27,300 nucleotides of DNA from Bacillota bacterium. GTDB taxonomy: Bacteria; Bacillota; Clostridia; Oscillospirales; Acutalibacteraceae. The DNA lies in assembly GCA_023391275.1 (NCBI GenBank), contig JAEWBE010000131.1, forward strand, positions 1 to 27,300. The letters are read 5' to 3'. Positions 1 through 7,935 of this stretch are shown here, piece by piece. Within the stretch, counting starts at the first letter, position 1; the number at the start of each line of letters is the position of its first letter. The notes beneath the pieces are model-generated. The model saw only the letters and a program-made list of their open reading frames with translations, was not told the DNA's origin and made no database searches. A program made the position numbers and the translations under genes.

Positions 1-63
1 AAACAGTGAAGGCCAGTCCTCTTGTTAATGCAGGTTTCCGGCTGTTCTGGGTTATTCCGAAAT

Positions 64-95
64 AAGAGCCAGAGCGAAACGCCGCTCTTTATTTT
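64..95. terminator. Possible terminator hairpin downstream of the DeoR-type gene
   Basis: AGAGCG (71-76) pairs with CGCTCT (83-88) around a six-base loop. A wider alternative pairs AAGAGC (64-69) with GCTCTT (84-89). On the plus strand the stem runs into TTTATTTT. On the minus strand, the direction of the regulator ending at 115, it runs into a T-rich CTTATTTC. Either strand could use it. The stem is short, so this is tentative. Confidence 0.35.
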
Positions 96-114
96 GCAGG
101 AAGCGGTCCACCCT

Positions 115-879
115 TTATTCCGGGAAAACGGCTTTTATACCATGTTTATCCAGGATACTCATCAGCTCTGGCTCCGGCTTTTGATCAGTAATAAAGTAGT
201 CAATGTCCTCCATGGGGCAGACCCGGCAAAACGCTTTTTTATTGATTTTAGAGCTGTCGCACAGAAGAAAAACGGTCTCCGTCCGACTGATCATGACTTG
301 TTTGATGCGCGACTCATCGTCGGAAAAATCCATGGGGCCTTCGGTATACGAAAAAGTGCGGCAGGAGAAGAAGAACTTTCCCGCATTGTAGTTTTTAATG
401 AATTCTTCAGTGTGATGGCCGAGAAGCGTTAAACCGTTTTCCCGCAGCTTTCCGCCGCAGCAGTAAACGTTTTGCTGCTGTGCTTCCGCAAGTTGAGTGG
501 CGGTTTTTATGCCGTTGGTGATTACGGTCAGATTTTCCACCCCGTCAAGATATTTCACGATGGAAAGCGTTGTTGTTGCAGGGTCCATCATAATAATGTC
601 GGAGTTTTTTATAAACTGTGCGGCAAGTCTTCCAATGGTATCTTTTTCCTTGATGTGCTCTTTTTCCCTGACCTCAATGGGGATTTCGCTGCTCATGCCC
701 TGTAAAAACATGGCTCCGCCGTATGTGCGCTTAATCTGCCCCTGCTTCTCCAGCTTTTCCAGGTCGCGCCGGATGGTTGCTTCACTGATGTAAAACTCTT
801 TTGCAAGCTGCGCGATTGAAACACTTTTATATTTTTTGAGGAGCTGCAAGAGTTCAAGGCGTCTTTCTAAAGCAAGCAC
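115..879 (-). CDS. DeoR-family transcriptional repressor of sugar metabolism
   Basis: This is a predicted cytoplasmic DNA-binding repressor that responds to a sugar phosphate. With the GTG start at 879 it has 254 residues, typical for the family. The N-terminal DeoR helix-turn-helix spans about residues 3-58, with the family hallmark ISEATIRRDLEKLEKQG followed by RTYGGA. The rest is the DeoR C-terminal sensor (ISOCOT-like) domain, including TVITNG and a GG-containing ligand loop. I chose GTG at 879 because AGGAG lies eight bases upstream; an in-frame ATG at 906 lacks a site and would add a non-conserved leader. The gene diverges from the operon starting at 1230, so control of that operon is the natural inference. 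The effector is unknown. Confidence 0.9.
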   Translation of the reverse strand: MLALERRLELLQLLKKYKSVSIAQLAKEFYISEATIRRDLEKLEKQGQIKRTYGGAMFLQGMSSEIPIEVREKEHIKEKDTIGRLAAQFIKNSDIIMMDPATTTLSIVKYLDGVENLTVITNGIKTATQLAEAQQQNVYCCGGKLRENGLTLLGHHTEEFIKNYNAGKFFFSCRTFSYTEGPMDFSDDESRIKQVMISRTETVFLLCDSSKINKKAFCRVCPMEDIDYFITDQKPEPELMSILDKHGIKAVFPE

Positions 880-1229
880 AATGTTCACTCCTGTCAATCT
901 TTGCAAAGATATGAAATATAATGTGCAAAATAATATATATTTTGAACGTAGTTGAATAGAAATTTTATGTGATCTATAATAAACTCATCGAGGGTGGTGG
1001 AATGATATATTAATAATAAACTAAAAACATTAAAAAATCAAGCGATTTAATATAAATAATGACAAACTCTAAATTTGCGATATTTTATTCGAATTTTGTA
1101 AAATGTATGAAGACGAGCAAAATATTGCAAAAATTTTAAAGAAAACGCAGGGCGGAATTTGTCATATTCTGTACCGGATTACTTGAATTTTATTGTCTGT
1201 GCAAAGGGAAATTTGAAAGGAGAGTTTAA
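880..1229. other. AT-rich divergent regulatory region (DeoR gene / epimerase operon)
   Basis: This stretch of about 350 bases separates two divergent units. It is strongly AT-rich and holds no convincing gene. The plus-strand promoter at 952-980 would give a leader of roughly 240 bases. A loosely matched inverted pair, AAATTTGCGATATT (1071-1084) and AATATTGCAAAAATTT (1121-1136), could be a regulator site but is too degenerate to call. I saw no clear promoter for the minus-strand DeoR gene. Confidence 0.6.
952..980 (+). promoter_or_regulatory. Predicted sigma-A promoter of the epimerase/dehydrogenase operon
   Basis: TTGAAT (952-957) and a consensus TATAAT (975-980) are separated by 17 bases. 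The predicted start is near 987, which leaves about 240 bases of leader before the ATG at 1230. Confidence 0.6.
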
Positions 1230-2126
1230 ATGAATTTGCGGCTTGGCATTAACATGGGTTTCGCAATCAACAAGTATATTGAGCCGAGGGTATGGACTAA
1301 AATTGTGGCCGAGGATCTGGGTTTGCATTATGTTCAGTTTGTGGCGGATCTTCTTAATCCTTTCTGGCCGGCGGAATACATAGAAAAACAAATAACAGAG
1401 ATTCAGGAAAATGCGGCATATTACGATGTTAAAATTGAGAGCATGTTCACCAGCGCCTTTACCCGCGTAAACCACTTAATGAATCCCGATGAAGAAGCCA
1501 GAAAATTCTGGCTGGACTGGTTTAAAAAATTCCTTGAAATCGGCAGTAAGCTGGGTGCAAAAAGCTTGGGTTCGCATTTCGGTATTTTGACATTTGACAG
1601 CTACAACAATCCTTCCAAACGGGAGTTTTTAATCGAAGAAGGGGTGAAAGGCTGGCAGCAGCTGTCTTATTACGCGCAGGAACTTGGGTATGAATGCCTG
1701 ATATTTGAACCCATGAGCGTTCCGCGCGAAATGGCCAATACAATTGAACAGACGCGGGCCTTACAGGCAAGGGTAAATGCAAACTGCGGAATTCCTATGA
1801 AAATCTGTCTGGATGTTGGCCATGCGCCGGACCCCAGTGAACGCGACCCGTACCCGTGGGTCCTTGCTCTGGCAAGTGAATCCCCGGTGATTCATCTTCA
1901 GCAGACCGTGCTCAACAAATCCAATCACGCGCCGTTCACACCCGAGAATAACAGGGACGGCATCATCCAAAATAAAAAGTTGTTAGAGTATATTGAAAAA
2001 TCCGGATGCAGGGATGCGCTGCTGGCCTTTGAAATTTCCCACCGGGAGGCTTTCGATACGGAGTTTCGGATTGTGGAAGACCTCAAGGCAAGTGTAGATT
2101 ATTTCAGAGAGTACGTTAAGGAATGA
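1230..2126 (+). CDS. TIM-barrel sugar-phosphate isomerase/epimerase (AP endonuclease 2 fold)
   Basis: This 298-residue soluble protein belongs to the xylose-isomerase-like TIM-barrel superfamily, whose members isomerise or epimerise sugars and sugar phosphates at a divalent metal. Plausible metal ligands are the Glu in IFEPMSVPREM, the Asp in ICLDVGHAPD and the Glu in LAFEISHRE, with His in HLQQT or GSHFG as a further candidate. The N-terminus (LGINMGFAINKY) and the overall pattern recall tetrulose-phosphate epimerases of erythritol pathways (EryC-type). That identification is from memory and tentative. The ATG at 1230 has AGGAG seven bases upstream. It is the first gene of an operon with two zinc dehydrogenases and an AlsE-like epimerase, so it probably interconverts a ketose or ketose phosphate made by those dehydrogenases. 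Confidence 0.85.
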   Translation: MNLRLGINMGFAINKYIEPRVWTKIVAEDLGLHYVQFVADLLNPFWPAEYIEKQITEIQENAAYYDVKIESMFTSAFTRVNHLMNPDEEARKFWLDWFKKFLEIGSKLGAKSLGSHFGILTFDSYNNPSKREFLIEEGVKGWQQLSYYAQELGYECLIFEPMSVPREMANTIEQTRALQARVNANCGIPMKICLDVGHAPDPSERDPYPWVLALASESPVIHLQQTVLNKSNHAPFTPENNRDGIIQNKKLLEYIEKSGCRDALLAFEISHREAFDTEFRIVEDLKASVDYFREYVKE

Positions 2127-2140
2127 GATAGGAGTTTAGA

Positions 2141-3178
2141 ATGAAGGCTTGTAATTTACACGCGGTGAACGATCTTCGTTACGAGGAAGTTCCTGATCCG
2201 GTCATAGGGCCGGATGAGGTGCTTGTGAAAATTAAAGCGGCCGGTATCTGTGGATCTGACATCCCCAGGGTATTTACAAAGGGAACCTACCACTTTCCTA
2301 CGATTCCCGGCCATGAGTTCGCCGGAGAAATTGTAGAGACGGCGGAACAGGACAGAAATCTGATGGGCGCAAAGTTGGCGGTGTTTCCGTTAATTCCCTG
2401 CAACGAGTGCAGCGCTTGCCAGATCGGTGAATATCCCCAATGCAAAAACTATGATTACTACGGTTCCAGGCGGGACGGAGGCTTTGCCGAATACATCTCG
2501 GTAAGAAAATGGAATCTGGTGTTTGTGCCTGAAAATGTTCCCTTTGAGCAGGCGGCAATGTGCGAGCCCTGCGCGGTAGCCATTCACGCATTGGGCCAGG
2601 TGGGAATCATGCTGGACGATACAGTGGCTATTTTCGGAGCCGGAACAATCGGACTTATCGCGGCACAGGTTGCGATGGCATGGGGCGCAAAGCAGGTTGT
2701 GCTTATAGATGTGGATTCAAAAAAACTTGAATTTGCGAAAAAGATTGGGTTCACCCATACGGTTAACAGCATGAATATGGATCCTGCGGAGTATATAGCC
2801 GATCTGACAGGCGGCGTGGGCGCGGATGTCGCACTGGAGGCGGCCGGCGTTGGCCCTTCGCTGGAAAACTGCCTGAAATCCATAAAAACATTCGGCAGAG
2901 TGGTGCTTATGGGCAACCCTGCTTCCGATATGAAGGTTGCGCAGAAGGCTTATTGGGAAATACTACGCAAACAGCTTACTCTTAAGGGCACATGGAATTC
3001 CAGCTATAATTATTCCCATAATGACTGGCATTCGGCCATCAGCTGTATGCAGAGCGGCAAGATTCAATTGGAACCCCTGATTACCCATCGCTTTCCGTTC
3101 TCAAAATGCAAGGAGGCGTTTGAAGTGATGCAGGATAAAAACCAATTTTCGGTAAAAGTTATGTTTACCAATGAATAG
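2141..3178 (+). CDS. Zinc-dependent polyol dehydrogenase, GatD (galactitol-1-phosphate 5-dehydrogenase)-like
   Basis: This is a 345-residue medium-chain NAD(P)-dependent zinc dehydrogenase. Catalytic-zinc residues are Cys37 (GICGSD), His58-Glu59 (PGHEFAGE) and Glu142. Structural-zinc cysteines are 87, 90, 93 and 101. The Rossmann motif GAGTIG is at 166-171, with Asp190 at the end of beta-2 suggesting NAD. The block YYGSRRDGGFAEYI and the spacing around the zinc cysteines closely match E. coli GatD, which oxidises galactitol-1-phosphate to tagatose-6-phosphate. No PTS is present, so the true substrate may be another polyol or polyol phosphate. It begins 14 bases after the epimerase gene and ends 14 bases before the next dehydrogenase, consistent with one transcript. 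Confidence 0.9.
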   Translation: MKACNLHAVNDLRYEEVPDPVIGPDEVLVKIKAAGICGSDIPRVFTKGTYHFPTIPGHEFAGEIVETAEQDRNLMGAKLAVFPLIPCNECSACQIGEYPQCKNYDYYGSRRDGGFAEYISVRKWNLVFVPENVPFEQAAMCEPCAVAIHALGQVGIMLDDTVAIFGAGTIGLIAAQVAMAWGAKQVVLIDVDSKKLEFAKKIGFTHTVNSMNMDPAEYIADLTGGVGADVALEAAGVGPSLENCLKSIKTFGRVVLMGNPASDMKVAQKAYWEILRKQLTLKGTWNSSYNYSHNDWHSAISCMQSGKIQLEPLITHRFPFSKCKEAFEVMQDKNQFSVKVMFTNE

Positions 3179-3192
3179 AAAAGGAGAAACAA

Positions 3193-4227
3193 ATGAAAGC
3201 AGCAGTATATACGGGACTTAATCAGATAACTGTACAGGAGGTGCCCACTCCCGTTCCGGATGATGACAGTGTGTTGATCAGAGTGAAAGCCTGCGCAGTA
3301 TGCGGTTCAGATATCCGCATCTTTCGCCACGGGAATTCCCGCGTTGTGCCGCCCCAGACACTGGGGCACGAAATTTCCGGGGAAGTGGTTTCCGTCGGCA
3401 AAAATGTCGCCAAATTCAGAGTGGGCGACCGCATCGCCACAGGCGCTGACATCCCTTGTGGGGAATGCCTTTTCTGTGAAGCTGGAATCGGGAATAACTG
3501 CCAAACCAATAACGCTATGGGCTACCAGTTCGCGGGAGGGTTTGCAGAGTATTGCCTTCTGAATAAAATGGTTGTCAACTTTGGCCCCGTACATAAAATT
3601 CCCGATCATGTCAGCTTTGAGGAGGCCGCTCTTGCAGAACCTTTGGCTTGCGTGCTTAATGCGGTAGAATTGACGCAGATCAGACTGGGAGACACCGTTG
3701 TGATTATGGGCGCCGGCCCCATTGGCTGTATGATTATTCCCATCGCTTACATGCAGGGCGCAACAAAAGTGATCGTGGTGCAGCGTTCCAGGCCCCGCAT
3801 GGAGGCGGCGAAGAAATTCGGGGCGGATGTGTATATCTGTTCTTCAGAAGAGAACGCCATTGAACGTGTCATGGAGGAAACCGCAGGCCTTGGCGCGGAT
3901 GTAATTTTTACCGCTAACGCGTCTCCTCAATCTCACGCGGAAGCGCTGAAAATGGCAAAGAATCGTGCGCGTATCAATTTGTTTGGCGGGCTGCCGGCAG
4001 GCAGCACCGTTACCTTGGACACCAATCTGATTCATTATAAAGAATTGACAGTGCTTGGAGCCCATGGCTCGCTGCCGCTCCAGCACCGAAAAGCGATTGA
4101 CCTGATCGCCTCCGGTAAAATTGACATGAAACAGTACATTTCACATCATTTTGATTTGGATCATATCGGGGAAGCTTTTGCGGCGGCAGAAGGCCGCGAC
4201 GGTATGCGTGTGGTCGTGACGCCGTAA
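3193..4227 (+). CDS. Zinc-dependent alcohol/polyol dehydrogenase (sorbitol/threonine dehydrogenase-like)
   Basis: This 344-residue MDR-superfamily enzyme has all expected zinc ligands: Cys37 (AVCGSD), His59-Glu60 (GHEISGE) and Glu149 at the catalytic site, and Cys89/92/95/103 in the structural lobe. The nucleotide motif GAGPIG is at 173-178. VVQRSRPR follows the second beta strand in place of the usual acidic residue; the arginines there may favour NADP. It is only distantly similar to the adjacent GatD-like protein, so this is not a recent tandem duplication. It starts 14 bases downstream of that gene, after AAAGGAG. The substrate is unknown; oxidation or reduction of a sugar alcohol or its phosphate fits the context. 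Confidence 0.87.
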   Translation: MKAAVYTGLNQITVQEVPTPVPDDDSVLIRVKACAVCGSDIRIFRHGNSRVVPPQTLGHEISGEVVSVGKNVAKFRVGDRIATGADIPCGECLFCEAGIGNNCQTNNAMGYQFAGGFAEYCLLNKMVVNFGPVHKIPDHVSFEEAALAEPLACVLNAVELTQIRLGDTVVIMGAGPIGCMIIPIAYMQGATKVIVVQRSRPRMEAAKKFGADVYICSSEENAIERVMEETAGLGADVIFTANASPQSHAEALKMAKNRARINLFGGLPAGSTVTLDTNLIHYKELTVLGAHGSLPLQHRKAIDLIASGKIDMKQYISHHFDLDHIGEAFAAAEGRDGMRVVVTP

Positions 4228-4278
4228 AATCTGTGTAACCGGCTTGTGTAAAAAGAAAGACAGAAATTGTTGATATCG

Positions 4279-4297
4279 TAAAGGCAAAGTGCCTTTA
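4279..4297 (+). promoter_or_regulatory. Hairpin immediately upstream of the alsE-like ribosome binding site
   Basis: TAAAGGCA (4279-4286) and TGCCTTTA (4290-4297) form a perfect eight-pair stem with an AAG loop. The stem ends three bases before GAGGAG (4301-4306), the binding site for the epimerase gene. It lies in an 85-base gap inside an operon whose other gaps are 14 bases, so it may be a processing site or tune translation. Confidence 0.45.
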
Positions 4298-4312
4298 TCA
4301 GAGGAGAAACTG

Positions 4313-5005
4313 ATGATGAAACCAATGTTTTCCCCGTCGCTGATGTGCGTGAACTTTATGGATTTAAAGAAGCAGATTCAAATTTTGAACGGATATGCTG
4401 ACTTTTATCATGTGGATATTATGGACGGACATTATGTAAAAAATATAACTTTATCTCCTTCGTTTGTAGAAGCAATCAGCCCCTGTACCGATATTCCAAT
4501 CGACGTGCACCTGATGGTCGAGTATCCCGATGATTATCTGGATGCTCTGGCCAGAGCCGGCGCAGGATATCTTACCCCCCACGCGGAGTGCATCAACAAA
4601 GATGCGTTTCGTATGATCAATAAAATCCGGACTCTCGGCTGCAAGGTCGGTGTTGGGCTCAACCCTGCAACTCCGTTAAGCTATATAAAGCCCTATTTGC
4701 AGAGTATTGACAAACTAACCATTATGACAGTGGACCCCGGTTTTGCCGGACAGCCTTTTATTCCGGAGATGGTGCAGAAGGTCAAGGAAGCGAAGTGCCT
4801 GAAGGAGGAGAACGGTTATAATTATTTGATCGAAGTAGACGGTGCCTGCAATGAAAAGACGTATAAAAGCTTGTATGAAGCCGGTGCCGAGGTCTTTATT
4901 ATGGGTTCATCAGGGCTTTTTGGCCTTGACGAAAATTTAGAGGCTGCCTGGCATAAAATGACGGAAGCATTCCAAAGGAGTACGGACATAAAGGCGTTTG
5001 CCTGA
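4313..5005 (+). CDS. alsE: D-allulose-6-phosphate 3-epimerase-like protein (ribulose-phosphate 3-epimerase family)
   Basis: This protein of about 230 residues has the RPE TIM-barrel fold. Catalytic and metal residues are visible: His33 and Asp35 (YHVDIMDGH), His66 (DVHLM) and Asp176 (EVDGAC). The blocks TVDPGFAGQPFIPEM and GSSGLF match E. coli AlsE better than Rpe, which supports ketohexose-6-phosphate epimerisation (allulose-6-P to fructose-6-P). Activity on pentulose or tetrulose phosphates cannot be excluded. I chose ATG 4313 because GAGGAG (4301-4306) lies six bases upstream; ATG 4316 is equally possible, and an upstream GTG at 4289 would overlap the hairpin. It is the last gene of the dehydrogenase operon and converges on the LacI-type gene. 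Confidence 0.88.
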   Translation: MMKPMFSPSLMCVNFMDLKKQIQILNGYADFYHVDIMDGHYVKNITLSPSFVEAISPCTDIPIDVHLMVEYPDDYLDALARAGAGYLTPHAECINKDAFRMINKIRTLGCKVGVGLNPATPLSYIKPYLQSIDKLTIMTVDPGFAGQPFIPEMVQKVKEAKCLKEENGYNYLIEVDGACNEKTYKSLYEAGAEVFIMGSSGLFGLDENLEAAWHKMTEAFQRSTDIKAFA

Positions 5006-5105
5006 AAAGGATGGCACCCCGGAAAGGCTGGTCAGGGAAGCGTGGAAAAGATGTGCAATGAGGGTAGAAAAAATAAAAAATCCGGCTGATGCGGCCAAGG
5101 TGAAA

Positions 5106-5138
5106 AATGACGTGCTGAAAGAATTTCAGCACGTCATT
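5106..5138 (-). terminator. Rho-independent terminator of the LacI-type gene
   Basis: A perfect 15-pair inverted repeat (5106-5120 with 5124-5138, three-base loop) lies between the convergent alsE-like and lacI-like genes. On the minus strand it is followed by TTTTTC, as expected for an intrinsic terminator of the gene ending at 5158. On the plus strand no T-run follows directly, but the stem may also protect the 3' end of the upstream operon. Confidence 0.8.
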
Positions 5139-5157
5139 CGGCAAAATTATATTAAAT

Positions 5158-6165
5158 TTATTTTTTTGTGGTTTCCCGAACAACCAGGTGCGGAATAAAT
5201 TTTGGCGCTTCCTCAATAATAGGTTCTTTGTTAATTTGCGCTAATATCAGCCGAAACGCTTCAATGCTCATCTCTTCAATGGGGACATGTACCGTGGTTA
5301 ATGCAGGGCAATAGACTGATGCCATAATAATATCGTCAAAGCCCGTCACCAGAACATCATCAGGTACCTTAACATTGTAGTCGGCTAAACATCTAAGCAC
5401 GCCCATTGCCATAATATCATTATCCACAAGGATCGCATCCGGTCGTTCCTGCATCGATAATATAATTTTAGCGGATTCGTAACCCGTCTCGGTATTATAT
5501 TCTTTTTGCAGTCTTGTTACGCTGTGAGGCTGCAATCCATATTCATTCATTACTTTCATAAAATTTTTGAATTTAGGCTCTCTTTCAGGCCTTCTTGTCA
5601 TGCAACCCACATAAGCTATCTTCTTTTTTCCTAACTCAAGCAGATGTTTTGTAACGTCGCTCATGCCGGAAGCGAAGTCCCCGTAGACAATTTTGTAATT
5701 TTCATCTTCTAAATAATTTTCATCATTACTCATAATAACGAATGGAAAGTTTTTGTTGCTGATTGCAAAATCAATCGACTTGTCCATATCATGGAAATAA
5801 CATACAATGATGCCGCTTAAATAACTGATCGGCATTGATTCAAATAAAGAATTTATATTTCCATCTATATCATTAATTGAATATAAAATTACCGAATATT
5901 TCTCTTTCTGTGCTTCCTTGCGAATTGTGTTGTAAATTGTTGCGTGGAACGGATTCGTAATCTCTTGTGCGATTACAGCAATCGTACGCGAACTTTGCAC
6001 CCGCAAATTTCTGGCGAACAAGTTGGGTTTATAATTTAATTTCTGGATCGCGTCTTCAACAGCGTTCCTGTTTATTTCCTTTAATGAATTTGGATTGTTC
6101 AGATATTTTGAAACGGTACTTGTTGATACACCCGCCAATTTTGCAACGTCCTTTATTACAGCCAA
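5158..6165 (-). CDS. LacI-family transcriptional regulator
   Basis: This is a 335-residue regulator. The N-terminal LacI helix-turn-helix covers about residues 3-27 (IKDVAKLAGVSTSTVSKYLNN), followed by the hinge with NLFARNLRVQSSRTIAV. A periplasmic-binding-protein-like sensor (about 60-330) carries TNPFH, ILVDNDIMAMGVLRCL and TGFDDI. A TTG start at 6165 gives the canonical MAVIKDVAKLAG opening and sits six bases after AGGTGA; the ATG at 6171 directly abuts that site. The gene diverges from the transporter operon at 6883. Three CG-centred palindromes lie in the intervening DNA, so it probably represses that operon and is relieved by the transported sugar or polyol. Confidence 0.92.
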   Translation of the reverse strand: MAVIKDVAKLAGVSTSTVSKYLNNPNSLKEINRNAVEDAIQKLNYKPNLFARNLRVQSSRTIAVIAQEITNPFHATIYNTIRKEAQKEKYSVILYSINDIDGNINSLFESMPISYLSGIIVCYFHDMDKSIDFAISNKNFPFVIMSNDENYLEDENYKIVYGDFASGMSDVTKHLLELGKKKIAYVGCMTRRPEREPKFKNFMKVMNEYGLQPHSVTRLQKEYNTETGYESAKIILSMQERPDAILVDNDIMAMGVLRCLADYNVKVPDDVLVTGFDDIIMASVYCPALTTVHVPIEEMSIEAFRLILAQINKEPIIEEAPKFIPHLVVRETTKK

Positions 6166-6409
6166 GAACATTCACCTACCTATCATTTATTGTTGTACAA
6201 GCTGCAGTTTTATGGTTAATTTAATTTTAGTGAAGAAATTTGAGCAGACAGCATTTCATGGAACCGTCAATTGCAGCAGCACGGTGCTTTACGATTGCAC
6301 AGTCACATGTCATCATATTGTTTTTTATCACGGCAATCCTCTATCCTCTGAAGCTTATAATTATTCTATTATATCATTTTTAATAGGATAAATAATTCTG
6401 TTAACTTTA

Positions 6410-6437
6410 TAGTATTTGAAACAAATGTATTTGTCAA
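6410..6437 (-). promoter_or_regulatory. Possible promoter of the LacI-type gene
   Basis: Read on the minus strand, consensus TTGACA (6437-6432) is followed after 16 bases by TACTAT (6415-6410). The palindrome ACAAATGTATTTGT (6421-6434) lies across it. The -10 element is weak and the leader would be about 240 bases, so this is tentative. Confidence 0.35.
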
Positions 6438-6499
6438 TAGCGTTGATTCGTGTTTGCTTCAATCTCTATCTGAAAACGCAAATAAATCAGTTATAAATA

Positions 6500-6515
6500 A
6501 ACGAATCGATACTTT
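6500..6515. promoter_or_regulatory. LacI-type operator candidate O1
   Basis: AACGAATCGATACTTT has a perfect left half-site and a 6/8 right half-site relative to the palindrome AACGAATCGATTCGTT shared with the two downstream sites. It lies about 140 bases upstream of the transporter -35 element, a position suited to DNA looping. Confidence 0.55.
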
Positions 6516-6640
6516 TTTAACAGAAAACTTGAAAAATATATAGTTGGCATTTATTCATTCCAGCTGTTTTTTACTCGGGGATATATTCAGTATCGGCCAA
6601 ATTAAAATAAATTTTGGAGTTAAAATAAATAAAAATATGC

Positions 6641-6669
6641 TTGCAATGGATTTTTCTTTGTGCTATAAT
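6641..6669 (+). promoter_or_regulatory. Promoter of the ABC transporter operon
   Basis: TTGCAA (6641-6646) and consensus TATAAT (6664-6669) are separated by 17 bases. Transcription should begin near 6676, just before operator O2, leaving a leader of about 205 bases. Confidence 0.75.
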
Positions 6670-6683
6670 CTGGGCATATGAAA

Positions 6684-6699
6684 AACGAATCGATTAACT
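6684..6699. promoter_or_regulatory. LacI-type operator candidate O2
   Basis: AACGAATCGATTAACT shares the perfect left half and GATT core of the palindrome. It sits at about +8 to +23 relative to the predicted start, a classic repressor roadblock position. Confidence 0.65.
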
Positions 6700-6780
6700 T
6701 TTGCAAATTGGGGCGAGAAGGCTCTTATAAGAAGTCATGTTATAGAATAGTATGAAATTATTTTATTAATAAAACCAAAA

Positions 6781-6796
6781 AACAAATCGATTCGTT
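6781..6796. promoter_or_regulatory. LacI-type operator candidate O3 (near-perfect palindrome)
   Basis: AACAAATCGATTCGTT matches the symmetrical 16-base consensus with one mismatch and has the central CG typical of LacI-family operators. It lies 97 bases downstream of O2 within the untranslated leader. Confidence 0.7.
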
Positions 6797-6882
6797 AATG
6801 GAACTGAGATACGGAGGTGTAATGGTCTAGCAATCAAAATCTAAAGAGCTGAAAGAATCAAAATTCAAAGGAGTGTATTGTG

Positions 6883-7911
6883 ATGAAAAAGGCAAAAAAG
6901 CTTGTAGCATTGTTGGTATCAACATTAATGATCATGTCTGTATGGGGATGTGGAACAAGCAGCGGTACTGCGGCACCTGCGTCAGCAGCTCCCGCATCGG
7001 CGGCGCCGGCAGCTGGTAACCCGAGTTCGACGGCGGCGGATACGACCAATACCGCCAAAGGTAAAAAAATTGCGCTGATTCCCCCTGCAATGATTTCACC
7101 TTACTATGCGTCAGTTATCGCAGGTGCTAAAAAAGCCGTAGCGGAATCCGGGGATCAGTTGGTGACGCTTGCTCCTGCTTCGGAGTCGGATTATGCAGCA
7201 CAGGTACAGATTGTGGAGGACATGATTACACAAAAAGTTGACGGCATTATTATATGTGCAATCAATAGTGATGCAATTGTATCCGCTGTTAAAAAAGCCA
7301 ATGAAGCAAAAATCCCGGTAGTGATGTTTAACATACAAAACGACCTGGCAGGCGGCGAAGTAGCCAGCTACATTAAATACGACCAGTATGAGGGCGGAGC
7401 AAAGGTTTGTGACTTTGTAGCCAAACAATTCAACGGTAAAGCAAAGGTTGCAATTATTGAGGGACTTCCTTCTGATCAAACAACACAAAGAAAGAACGGA
7501 TTTGTAGAGACGGCGAAGGCAAAGTACCCGGGAATTGAAATTGTCGCATCCCAGCCGGGCGACTGGGAACGTGAAAAAGGAATGAACGCGGCTTCCAACA
7601 TGCTTCAGGCGCATCCGGAGGTTAATGTGATCTTCGCACTGTGCGATGAAATGGGATTGGGAGCGGTTGAAGCGGTTAAACAAGCGGGTTCGTCTGCAAA
7701 AGTGTGCAGCTTTGACGGCAATCCGAATGCGATCGACAGCATTAAGGCCGGACAGCTGCTGTCAACTCTGTCCTCTGGCGCTACGGAAACAGGCGAAATC
7801 GCAGTTAAAACTTTGGATTCTATCTTCAGCGGCAAAACTGTGGATAAAACAATTAAGGTAGACACAACATTAGTATCCAGCGAAAATGCGAAAGATTTTT
7901 CAGCACAATAA
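6883..7911 (+). CDS. Sugar/polyol ABC transporter substrate-binding lipoprotein (RbsB-like)
   Basis: This 342-residue protein is exported and lipid-anchored. The lysine-rich start and hydrophobic segment (about 7-20) lead to a lipobox ending in Cys23 (SVWGC). A low-complexity Ala/Pro/Ser linker (about 28-50, with repeated PASAA) follows. The periplasmic-binding-protein type 1 fold runs from GKKIALIPPAMISPYYASV onward. VDGIIICAINSDAI and NVIFALCDEMGLGAVEA are typical of RbsB/XylF-type proteins for pentoses and polyols. I took ATG 6883, nine bases after AAAGGAG; GTG at 6880 is the alternative. The ATPase and permease genes follow, and the dehydrogenases further down suggest a polyol ligand. Confidence 0.92.
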   Translation: MKKAKKLVALLVSTLMIMSVWGCGTSSGTAAPASAAPASAAPAAGNPSSTAADTTNTAKGKKIALIPPAMISPYYASVIAGAKKAVAESGDQLVTLAPASESDYAAQVQIVEDMITQKVDGIIICAINSDAIVSAVKKANEAKIPVVMFNIQNDLAGGEVASYIKYDQYEGGAKVCDFVAKQFNGKAKVAIIEGLPSDQTTQRKNGFVETAKAKYPGIEIVASQPGDWEREKGMNAASNMLQAHPEVNVIFALCDEMGLGAVEAVKQAGSSAKVCSFDGNPNAIDSIKAGQLLSTLSSGATETGEIAVKTLDSIFSGKTVDKTIKVDTTLVSSENAKDFSAQ

Positions 7912-7935
7912 GATATAACTTTTGAGATCGGATTT

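Larger units (their letters stand above)
6172..6882. other. Long divergent regulatory region (lacI-like / ABC transporter operon)
   Basis: This region of about 710 bases contains no convincing gene. It holds the plus-strand transporter promoter (6641-6669), three palindromic operator candidates (6500-6515, 6684-6699, 6781-6796), and a possible minus-strand promoter with TTGACA (6437-6432) and TACTAT (6415-6410), 16 bases apart. A small palindrome ACAAATGTATTTGT (6421-6434) overlaps that minus promoter and could serve autoregulation. The stretch 6172-6400 shows nothing I can interpret. Confidence 0.6.

Noticed and set aside
1170..1177. TGTACCGG before the epimerase gene, resembling the KdgR-type operator
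   Set aside because: Only one half matches and the flanks lack dyad symmetry; with an eight-base core this is probably coincidence.
6471..6484. TGAAAACGCAAATA, a possible catabolite-repression (cre) site
   Set aside because: Two mismatches to the CcpA consensus at important positions and a location far upstream of the promoter; not convincing without expression data.
7111..7683. Long open frame (about 190 codons) on the minus strand inside the RbsB-like gene
   Set aside because: It lies wholly opposite a strongly supported lipoprotein gene, has cysteine-rich, low-complexity composition and matches no family; it is a shadow frame.
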